Positions 1-10,229 of a stretch of DNA of 10,229 nucleotides are shown in pieces (within the stretch, counting starts at the first letter, position 1; each line of letters opens with the position of its first letter). The notes under the pieces were generated by a model. It made no database searches. It saw only the letters and a list, made by a program, of their open reading frames with translations, and was not told the DNA's origin. The stretch comes from Hyphochytrium catenoides. Taxonomy: Eukaryota > Sar > Hyphochytriomycetes > Hyphochytriales > Hyphochytriaceae. Location of the stretch: positions 1 to 10,229 of the forward strand of contig FLMG01001989.1 in the NCBI GenBank assembly GCA_900088475.1. The letters run 5' to 3'. The position numbers and the translations under genes are program-made.

Positions 1-46
1 CCTCCCATGGCTTTGCATTATAAATAGCTCTATGATTAGGAAATAG

Positions 47-370
47 GTGAGGTCCACAGTTCTGAAGAACGGGCGAAAGGCCCCAGGAAAGAAAGTAAGA
101 GTATGGCTTCTTGCGCGTGGGACACAGAATGTGGGACTCGAAGAGATGATTGTGGTGGAGGCGGCGAGACAACGGAGAGCGCGGGAGCGACAGGCAAAGG
201 ACTTGGCAGTAAGTAAGACCCTCGGAATGATGGCCGAAGCAAGCACCAGTAACAAAGATCGAGAGGAGGGCACTATCAAGCCAGAACCGTTACTCTTTCT
301 TGTGCTCAAGACCTCAAAGGGAAGGAAAGAGATGAAACTCCTCCGAATCCCACCCAGCCGGCTTCAGTAA
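47..370 (+). CDS. Doubtful open segment, possibly an exon of a Sip5-like protein
   Basis: This open frame is basic and charged and ends in TAA at 368-370. Residues around 31-50 read LEEMIVVEAA followed by an Arg/Glu/Lys-rich run. That resembles, from memory, the LEEMM-x-MEAIRLS helix of Sip5-type zinc-finger proteins of fungi and plants. A good donor (GTAAGT) lies in frame at about 208, so the real exon may stop there. No zinc-binding cysteines and no neighbouring exons are visible, and the left part may lie outside the window. No function is assigned. It could equally be a chance open frame in purine-rich DNA. Confidence 0.2.
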   Translation: MRSTVLKNGRKAPGKKVRVWLLARGTQNVGLEEMIVVEAARQRRARERQAKDLAVSKTLGMMAEASTSNKDREEGTIKPEPLLFLVLKTSKGRKEMKLLRIPPSRLQ

Positions 371-974
371 CCTATCCTAGTCTTACCTGAATATGCCCCC
401 GCAAGTTGCCCACCCACCTCAACCCAGAAACTCTGAAAGAAAGATGTTGCTATCACCACTTACCAAGTGCCTGTACAGACAGTCTTCCAAGTGCAAGTGA
501 ATCGTCGTGGTCACTGTTCTTTATAGGCCAGTGACACCGGCGTCCAGGTTTAGTGAGGATGGTGTGGTGGCAAACTGCTTCAGTAGACTGGATAATCAAA
601 AGAGCGAAGCGGCTGTCCATACAACACCTGCACATCTTCTTCTTCGCACCTTCTTCAGGCCCCAGCCGCAGTTTCCGGCACCAAGGGTTGGTTGAGCAGC
701 AGGAGGAAGCAGAAGGTACAGCAGTTACTACTAGCGAGAAACAAATAGTCCGATGATGGGGACAACACTGCTACTTCTCGGAGAGAGAAATAATGAGTCT
801 GATGCTGGGATAAAGAATGATCGACAGCAGGAGGAGTCTTTGTAAGAGAAGTGGGAGGATGCTCGGTGGTGGTGCTGCTGTGTTTTTGGCATTGCGGAAA
901 AGATGGAAGACTCCTGTAACAACACTGAGAAAAAAAGTGGCCCTATTAGGGACTTCCTGTCGGTCGTCACAACC
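371..974. other. No definable gene; two minus-strand splice-donor candidates
   Basis: I can build no convincing complete exon here. On the minus strand there are two good donor sites: CAG|GTAAGA, with the intron starting at 386, and TTG|GTAAGT, starting at 463. The first directly follows a frame reading L-R-G-H-I-Q (404-387). A pyrimidine-rich acceptor (CTTTCTTTCAG on the minus strand) lies between the two donors. Pairing it with the upstream donor would make a 31-nt intron, far shorter than any other in the window, so I do not accept that pairing. This stretch may hold introns and small exons of the minus-strand candidate at 975-1094. Confidence 0.3.
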
Positions 975-1094
975 ACCACCATCTCTCCAATTCCGCTCGT
1001 CCCTCCTAATATTCACGGGTTTATTTATAGCAGTTAGATAACCACTTGCAACAAATGGTACTCTTACTACCCTGCGTTGTGGCGTTCTGTCCAC
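975..1094 (-). CDS. Candidate exon of an RPUSD1-like RluA-type pseudouridine synthase (partial)
   Basis: The minus-strand frame at about 1064-975 reads as a short beta-strand pair followed by INKPVNIRRDERNWRD. Aligned without gaps, it matches my recollection of the N-terminal motif of human RPUSD1 (VVNKHWDVRIDSKAWRE). It shares Asn-Lys, Arg, Asp, Trp-Arg and several conservative positions. RluA-family enzymes isomerise uridine to pseudouridine in RNA. The frame has no ATG before an upstream stop, so it would be an internal exon or start upstream on an unseen exon. The boundaries given are limits of the readable match, not proven splice sites. The catalytic HxLD exon, which should lie at lower coordinates, was not found. 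That omission is the main reason for doubt. Confidence 0.35.
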
Positions 1095-1102
1095 TAGTAG
1101 GC

Positions 1103-1110
1103 TATATAAA
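1103..1110 (+). promoter_or_regulatory. TATA box, with an initiator-like TCAGT downstream
   Basis: A TATATAAA octamer lies on the plus strand. It is followed by TCAGT at 1136-1140, whose A is 35 bases from the first T of the box, close to the usual TATA-to-start spacing. The following stretch is rich in CT repeats. I cannot identify the transcript it would drive. The first ATG downstream, at about 1292, opens only a 13-codon frame. Confidence 0.4.
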
Positions 1111-1138
1111 GGCTATCTAGAAGGTATAGGAAGTCTCA

Positions 1139-2586
1139 GTCTCACTCTCTCCGTAGCAGACCTGTGAGCGCCCAACAGTGTCTCGGATTGATTGAAAGTT
1201 TAAGTCTCCCTAGAAGTAGGAAATCAAGAAAGAGGCGGCACACGAAGGCGTTGAAGAGGACACTTTGAAGACACTTGTCGGCTTAGCACGGATGGTTGCC
1301 TCCGCTTCTACTATCCAGTTCCCACCTTGCTAACTTTGTTCTGCAGCATCAGTCGTGACCAGCCTTACTATTGCGCTTCATTAGGAAGAGGTTTTGAAGA
1401 CAGCGGCGGTCACCATATTATGCGTGTAGGAGGCAGGTTAATGCTGATAATTAGAAAGGGAAAATCAAGATGCGAGTGAAGGGTCTTCTTCCCTTTTGAT
1501 GATAATCATCTTCTGCTGGAAAGTCTAACAATCGTTAAAAGAATAGTTGCAAGCAGAGGTAGCACCAGTGCCTAACTTTATCTTGCGCGGATAATCATCG
1601 TCCTGTAAGGGACGGACGAAGTCAAAGGCACTGTGATCCCGTTATTCCTTGCAGGTCGTCTGTGACGTCGTGTTCTATCAACAGGAGGCAGTGGCAGTAG
1701 TTCTCCTAAGAAGGTTGATATGGTGAAATACGTGATCAAGATGTCATGGTTATCGCCATCAGAGGAAAAAAGGGCAGGGAAAGAGAAGAGCCCAGAAGAG
1801 AGTCGCCACAAGGGCAGGGTAGAGGGGAAAGAAGCACTTTCGTATCCGTAATCGTAGCGATATTGGTCAGTTTTGAGTGGATCATTCCTCCCGTTCCCGC
1901 ACCACCAGGCCTCCTTCTCGGCAGATAGGAGGGCTAGTTACGAGCTAACACCCTGTGTCTGTCCTTTCATCAGATGTAGATAATTTCAACAAAATCCAAA
2001 CATCGTTGCGTCTAAGAAAGACTTCTTTTGTTTCTTCACACTTGATGGCAACAAGAGTCATGTGCTCAAGAAGAAGGCTGATGTTGCTGATGGATCCTGG
2101 CTGACGAAGCGAGGTGCAACAACGTGGCGGCCAGAGGAAAATGAAGAATCACTGTCATACCCAGTAAAGAGAATGTTGAAATGGCGTGGCGTCATGCCTA
2201 AAGTGAATGCTAAGATGATGCTGCCTCACAGAAGGGTTACCATCTATCTATTCACGCTCATCATGTGCGTTGTTGTGGCGGACTAACTACTAATTAAGAG
2301 CTCCTCTCACAGGGCAAGACCATCCAGCTACACTCCGCCACATCGGTCTCAGAAGGGAATATGCAAGAGGGTCTCTGCCTCTATGTCTGGTGTTAGTATG
2401 CAAAGTAAAGACCTTTATAGTGACGTAGAGGAGGAGTGTTGGCGTGATGACACTGTGATAAGAGGTCAGCAGCATTGCAGCTTCAGATATCTGATCTGGA
2501 AGATGGTTGATAGAACGTCCTCACATTATAACAGAACGACAATCGTCAGTCACTGTGGTGACATACGTATTTGATGATAACATGAT
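1139..2586. other. No identifiable gene; possible transcript body downstream of the TATA box
   Basis: Several plus-strand acceptor-like signals occur, for example a branch-point-like CTAAC with a pyrimidine tract ending in CTGCAG at about 1354, and a tract ending in TTTCATCAG at 1973. No chain of exons with a recognisable protein can be built from them. Open frames are at most about 100 codons, and none shows a known motif. No tRNA or rRNA motifs, and no spliceosomal RNA that I recognise, are present. The stretch could be untranslated RNA, a fast-evolving gene or intergenic DNA. Confidence 0.4.
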
Positions 2587-2624
2587 AACACAAAAGCTCT
2601 AGTATTCTGTCTTTTTAATAGCCT

Positions 2625-2630
2625 AATAAA
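2625..2630 (+). terminator. Polyadenylation signal AATAAA (candidate)
   Basis: A canonical AATAAA lies just after a T-rich stretch. It would suit a plus-strand transcript starting near 1138 whose body I could not identify. It lies upstream of the kinase gene and so cannot belong to it. Confidence 0.35.
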
Positions 2631-2726
2631 AAATGGCGAAATACACCTCCTCACGGAATACGACGAATTGTGGTTGGTGTGGGAAGGCTGAAGAGACCCA
2701 AAGCCTATGCCAAGTAACGGATGAAC

Positions 2727-2786
2727 GAGTCTTTAAGTTATCGTACACCTTGAAGCCTCAATAAATCCCCTATACCTTAAAGACTC
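2727..2786 (+). repeat. Inverted repeat with an AATAAA in the loop
   Basis: GAGTCTTTAAG at 2727-2737 is perfectly complementary to CTTAAAGACTC at 2776-2786. After one mismatch the pairing continues for three more base pairs (2739-2741 with 2772-2774), leaving a loop of about 30 bases. A second AATAAA, at 2760-2765, sits inside that loop. As RNA this would be a stable stem-loop presenting a polyadenylation signal; as DNA it could be a small mobile-element remnant. Confidence 0.6.
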
Positions 2787-2801
2787 TGCTTAGTTCATTG
2801 G

Positions 2802-2877
2802 GCTTGAAGAGATCAAGCGCAAGCCAGGTCTGTCGGCGATCCGCCGGTCCGGAGCCCGGAGATCATTGTGATCAAGC
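2802..2877 (+). repeat. Cluster of short hairpins
   Basis: Three compact palindromes follow one another. GCTTGA/TCAAGC is at 2802-2807 and 2813-2818, CGGCG/CGCCG at 2834-2838 and 2842-2846, and GATCA/TGATC at 2861-2865 and 2869-2873. A second TCAAGC at 2872-2877 can also pair with the first arm at 2802-2807, so two alternative folds exist. No known RNA family was recognised. The cluster lies just before the kinase gene and may be in its promoter or 5' leader. Confidence 0.45.
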
Positions 2878-2980
2878 AGCGAAGCCTCCCGAAGACAAGG
2901 AGCTTGAAAAGAGTTACTAAGCCTCTCGAGTCATCGGTGGTCTTAATCGCGAGTGTGCCCAAACAAGCACCCGCTTAACT

Positions 2981-2988
2981 TATATAAG
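2981..2988 (+). promoter_or_regulatory. TATA-like element immediately before the kinase start codon
   Basis: TATATAAG ends one base before the ATG at 2990. Used as an ordinary TATA box it would place the RNA start inside the coding region, so it is either not a TATA box or the gene uses an unusual start. Confidence 0.2.
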
Positions 2989-2989
2989 G

Positions 2990-6371
<3,382 letters not shown>

Positions 6372-6499
6372 GGCATGGTCTGTAGCTTCAAGGATGCAAG
6401 CCGCTGGCAAGAAAATGCAGCGGAAGAGCTTTGATGAGCCCTACAAAAGTATGACGAAAATATCAATGGATCAGGATGGCATTAGCGGTCATAGGAAAG

Positions 6500-6505
6500 A
6501 ATAAA
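6500..6505 (+). terminator. Polyadenylation signal of the kinase gene
   Basis: AATAAA lies 129 bases after the kinase stop codon and before the convergent gene, so it is well placed to end the kinase transcript. No AATAAA is seen on the minus strand between 6372 and 6648. The SMPD4-like gene must therefore use a variant signal or one inside the kinase 3' end. Confidence 0.65.
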
Positions 6506-6648
6506 TTGAGAATTTGGCTCTAAAGGTCTGCCCAGTGACATATGAGCTGCTACACTTCAGACCGATAAACCTTGCAGATCTGACAGCGCAATTGCGCAAC
6601 GTGGCTGTTAGCTTCCAGTATCCCTATCCGTTGCCCTATGACTGTCTT

Positions 6649-9600
6649 TCACCATCTGACAAGCGTCCACAGGAGTAGACCAAGCCCTACCACAAGGAGA
6701 AAGTTGCCCTGATCCGCTATCCAGCGGAAATTGAACTGGAATGACTTCTTGGCAACCTCCATCCGTCTCACCCTTTCCCTGAAGCTTAGCTCTTTTTGAG
6801 CCGCGGAAGAGGGAGAGACCGAGGGCGCATGTGAGGGGACATCCCGAGGGAGCTTCAGAAGTTGGTTTACGAAGAGAGAGAGACGGTAAGACAGTCGAAC
6901 GAGAATGGCAATCTCATGAGTGCCCACGGGTTCCAATAATGGGTCACCCACATAGCTCAGGTCTACGTTATTGCTACACCTGGTCCGGCCTTGAATTACT
7001 TGGTCCAATCCCCTATCTGAGAGTAGAAGCTTAAGTGCACGGTCTCTATCTGGTGCCTGCAGATCAGCATGGGTGGAGCTTGGAGTGGAGATCCGGAGAC
7101 GATGGCTAGCGATGTACTCAGCAGATATGTCGAAGATACGTCGAAGATCGCTTATCGTGGTCAAACACCTCTGCTGAGTACTAGAATGATCCATCCGCTG
7201 CGATTGGCTGCCATCTCCCTTGCTATCGCCTATCATGGAAGAAAACCAATTGCCCGCGTAATCAAGAACCCCACCTCCTTCTGCGGAGGAGGAAGTTGAG
7301 GAGCTGGTAGGACCTGCTGGACCTCCCGTCCCTCGCTGCAGAATAGAAGGGGGCAAATTCATAAGAAACTGGTCGATAATGCGCTGCGCATCTCTTTGAA
7401 AACGCAAGGGAGAGACAGGAACCGGGATGAATCCAATTACTTGGCAATGTTGGACGAGTAGCTGCTTGATATAGGAGACAGAACTCTTTTCTATAAACGA
7501 AGAAGAGCATCTCTCCCCTTTCCCTGCTTTGAACTTCTGCCTCCTGTACCAAGCTTCTGAGTGGTGGCCTGGTAAGGAATCTATTGTGTCCATCAGCTCT
7601 CCGCAGACGGTTAGCACCTCCAGAATATCCGAATTATAGACGACTAGCACCTTCTCTAGCAGCTTCAGATAGGTTTCGTCGAGCTTTCCTCCCGCGAAAA
7701 TGTCTACGTCCCTCATCCTCTGTATAAAGATACCAAGTAGAGTAGAGTAAAAGTGATAATTGAAGGCCAGGAAAGACGTCCAGGAGGCATCAAAGGAGGA
7801 ATGTGAAGAGTAGGTCTGCCTGTCATCTTTCCCTATCCTGCAACCTGTGGCCCAATCCTTGCAATTCCAAGGCTGAATGTAGGCCAGCCATACATCCACA
7901 ACAGCCGAATAGGGTGTGGTCCCTACTGAGAGAGGGCATCGAGCTAAAGCCAAGCGGAGAAAGTCGAACAACGGCTTCTGCAACGACAAAAGGTACGACG
8001 TCATTGGCAATGGCGGAGGGCCATAGAGCTGGGTGGCAGCAGATCCTAAGTCTACCCAGCCTTCCGCAGAGAAGGAGGCCGACTGGCCGCCTAGAGATGA
8101 TGTTACCGGAGGAGGAGGTGGCGAGATGGGCAGGGTTGGATCTGCTAAGAGGTAGCAAGTAGTTACCAAGAGCGATTTCGAGAGTTCGGCAGATGGAGCG
8201 ATATACTCCCCATAGACCGAGGGAGGGATAAAGGGGTCCTCTGGTTGCTGGTCTAAGCCCCGGCTATCCATTGTCGGCGTCATAGCTAAACAACATTGAG
8301 GAAGAGGGAGCGTGAAGTTAGGGAGGCTGTGTAAGTGGGGCGAGCTACTTATAAGATGCGTTAGCTCAATACTAAATCTCTCAAATCTTTCATCAAGTCC
8401 CCTTTGCTTTGCTAGACCAGCACTCGGGATCGTCATCTTCAACGGATGCGTCTCTTTGCCACAAAGGTCGCAGGCGCCTTCTTCTCTCTCGCCTTACATA
8501 TGCTCTCACTCTGTCTTCTATGCTCTCACTCTGTCTTCTCTGTATTTGTCATTGCCTTGGCCTGACCAGTCACTTAAACTGCACCGCCCTCTACATGACT
8601 CTAGTCGAGAGTTCACTGAAGCATTGTCTGTCCTTACCTGACCCTGGCAGAGAAGGGGCAAGAGGAAGGTTTCCTGGCCCATGCTGCGGTGGGGGTGGAA
8701 CGCCATACAGCCCGCTTCCCGCTTCTCCTACTGCAGCTACTCCCGTACTAATGCTATTTTGGGAGAGCCAGAATTCAATCATCCCTTGCAAGATGAGCTG
8801 CGTTTTGTAGGTGTCTGCGAATGAACGGATAGACAGGTCCCTGTGCCGCGATAGGGAGAGAGAAGAGCCTTCTGCGGCGGAGTGGGGGAAGAACTTGATC
8901 AGGTACTGCAGCCACAGCGTGTCGTAGGGATATCCAGCGATAATTCCCGGTACTGGATTGGCCGTTTGCGAATAGACGCCGACGGTAGATAACAGGAGCC
9001 AATAGAAGAGGATAATTAGTGTTATACACAAGAGATGGATGGGAGATGAACGTACTCCCTTTAACCATGAAGTCTTCCTCATCTGGGGCTGAGGCGGAGG
9101 GAGCACTACTGCTGCCGGATGATTTAGAATAACTAGGACGCTTTGAAGAAAGAGGGCCCGTGAGTCGCGATGAAGATGGAGCACCAGACAAGCTATCTCT
9201 CTGCCTATGGAGAAAATGGGTTTAGTAAGCTTCTCCAGTAAGTCTGTACACCAACCCGATACGCCACGCTTGAGAAACTTCAAGACCCGCGAAAGATAAC
9301 TCACGGGCGACGGAGAACGAGAGAAAGAGAGATCATAGAGTTTGACTGTCCAGGGTCAAATGAACCAAGGCGAACCCTCAAGAGAACACTGCATTTGGCT
9401 TTTACCTTTGCCGACTGACAGGTCTCGTTCTGGAGACCGGGTAGCGTAGCATAGAGAATACGAGATATTCTGTCATATTGAGCATTAAGTAAGAAGAGAG
9501 TTAAGGAGGAGGTGCGGATATTTTTGCGCTCAAGAACACAAATAGCCCGGCAAATTCATCGGAAAGAGACTGGGAAACCGGACTCGCAGGCATAGAGTAG

Positions 9601-10080
9601 GCATAGAAGAAAACTAATTCGAGTTAAGTGCAGATGAAGTCGAGCGCGGCAGAGTGGCCATGTTTAGAAGTTCGCAGGGAGACCCAGCCGAGCGTCAAGG
9701 CGAGATGGGCAAGCACTGAGGAACCATCAAAAGGTTCAGCAGAGGAAGAGAAAGAGGCAGGATGACCCGTCGTTGTCAAGAGAGATACCAGATTTCACCA
9801 TAGGCACCAGAAGGGGGACAGGGACGGACAGTGAGTTAGCAAGAGAGAAGCAGGATGAAGAAGCGCTGTCGAGAAGGATATGTGAGGGGCTCTCGGTTCT
9901 AACTGCTGCTTGTAAACTGGAGTTCCGAGTGTATGAGTATAAAGGGGTGAAAGAGAAGGCGACTGCATAGAGAGTTTCAACTGTGTCGGGAGAGGTAGAT
10001 TTGCACAGTCAAACCGGAACTCAACCGGGTGGAAGAAGAAGGTTGCTGCATTGAAGATTGAGCCTTCATGATCTGGGTCA
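6649..10080 (-). CDS. SMPD4: SMPD4-like protein (neutral sphingomyelinase 3 family), multi-exon, 5' end incomplete
   Basis: Reading leftward, supported exons are 9469-9406, 9204-9056, 8952-8638 and 8285-6649. They join in frame to about 720 residues. An earlier exon starts at 10080 after a CT-rich acceptor and runs at least to about 9930. Human SMPD4 is about 860 residues. It is an ER and nuclear-envelope protein reported to cleave sphingomyelin to ceramide. Matches to my memory of it, in order: EFRFD...SPLY (10022-9939), EYLVF...RPVS (within 9469-9406), YDTLWLQYLIKFFP (8926-8885), LQGMIEFWLSQNS (about 8791-8753), VDVWLAYIQPW (7899-7867), FSSMIGDSKGDGS (about 7245-7207), LRRIFDIS (about 7146-7123) and YVGDPLLEPVGTHEIAILVR (6954-6895). 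The last 20 residues (6711-6652) are a C-terminal membrane anchor, as in the family. Donors are GTAAAA, GTACGT and GTAAGG. The exon at 9204-9056 encodes a Ser-rich insertion absent from human SMPD4. The exon path between about 9930 and 9470, and the true N-terminus, are not resolved. Confidence 0.85.
8286..8637 (-). other. Intron of the SMPD4-like gene, open in frame at its 3' end
   Basis: Donor CAG|GTAAGG and acceptor TTGTTTAG with a strong pyrimidine tract define a 352-nt intron in phase 1. Its last 204 bases (8489-8286) are open in the downstream frame and could be mistaken for coding. No ATG precedes the conserved region at a sensible place, and the spliced junction (PGS joined to AMTP) keeps the frame. 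Confidence 0.8.
8500..8539 (+). repeat. Perfect 20-bp tandem duplication
   Basis: The 20-mer ATGCTCTCACTCTGTCTTCT occurs at 8500-8519 and again at 8520-8539 with no mismatch. It lies wholly inside an intron of the minus-strand SMPD4-like gene. It looks like a recent slippage or repair duplication and could be polymorphic. Confidence 0.9.
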
Positions 10081-10229
10081 CTATGAGTTGGCAAGAAGGG
10101 AAGAGACGAAGGGGAAGAAGGCAACGACCAGAATAGCAAAAGAGAGAGACGAGTTAGAGAGCCAACGACCTAGAAGGGTTAGGTCAGCGAATGGGAACGC
10201 AGACGCTGCTCGTCAACAAACAGTCAGTA
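10081..10229 (-). other. Probable intron or 5' sequence of the SMPD4-like gene
   Basis: On the minus strand this is a long CT-rich tract ending in CCAACTCATAG at 10081, a convincing acceptor for the exon starting at 10080. No SMPD4-like residues are recognisable upstream of it within the window, so the first exon or exons probably lie beyond position 10229. Confidence 0.5.

Noticed and set aside
375-395. CTTACCTG on the plus strand, resembling the 5' end of U1 snRNA
   Set aside because: The following bases do not match U1, and the sequence is better explained as the complement of a minus-strand splice donor.
394-494. Two tiny minus-strand exons separated by a 31-nt intron
   Set aside because: A 31-nt intron is far shorter than the 103-352 nt introns seen elsewhere here, and the two exons share no recognisable protein.
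1984-2286. A 100-codon plus-strand open frame with a protein-like, Lys-rich composition and a hydrophobic C-terminal end
   Set aside because: It has no ATG near its start and no motif. The attractive acceptor at 1973 enters a frame with an immediate stop (TAA at 1981-1983), so it does not form a believable exon.
8286-8442. An N-terminal extension of the large minus-strand frame starting at TTG
   Set aside because: It is the 3' part of an intron ending in a strong pyrimidine tract and TTTAG. It shows no SMPD4 similarity and starts at a non-ATG codon.
8591-9304. A continuous 237-codon minus-strand frame with an apparent transmembrane helix
   Set aside because: The apparent helix is the translation of the 103-nt intron at 9055-8953. 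Splicing it out joins frames that match SMPD4 better. The first part of the frame is also intron (9405-9205).
9933-9945. A GTATAAAGGGG sequence resembling a TATA box on the plus strand
   Set aside because: It lies within or next to the SMPD4-like coding exon, and no gene starts downstream within the window.

Overview
This is nuclear DNA of a eukaryote. Both recognisable genes are broken by spliceosomal introns with GT...AG ends, ranging from 103 to 352 nt. The base composition looks balanced and the standard genetic code works throughout. The kinase resembles protist and amoebozoan Hippo/MST kinases at least as much as animal ones, so a free-living or parasitic protist is my best guess. I cannot name the lineage from sequence alone.

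Layout. Positions 1-2586 hold no gene that I can define fully. There is a weak plus-strand open segment near the left edge. On the minus strand, two short segments resemble an RluA-type pseudouridine synthase of the RPUSD1 kind. A good TATA box lies at 1103-1110 on the plus strand. Positions 2587-2989 carry two AATAAA signals and a run of inverted repeats. Positions 2990-6371 on the plus strand are a complete nine-exon gene for a Hippo/MST-type Ste20 kinase, which I reconstruct as 560 residues. Positions 6649-10080 on the minus strand are most of an SMPD4-like gene (neutral sphingomyelinase 3 family). Its 3' end is complete, and its 5' end is partly unresolved and probably runs off the window. 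The two genes converge tail to tail across 277 bases.

How they work together. Nothing suggests that the two genes share a pathway; the arrangement looks like ordinary dense packing. The most interesting biology is in the kinase. Its linker between catalytic domain and tail carries six Thr-Met motifs. In animal MST1/2, autophosphorylated motifs of this kind recruit MOB1 and the SLMAP adaptor of STRIPAK. The tail also keeps the Pro-Ser-Phe-x-x-Tyr-Phe element and a SARAH-like helix. The window therefore appears to encode a full Hippo signalling platform rather than just a generic Ste20 kinase.
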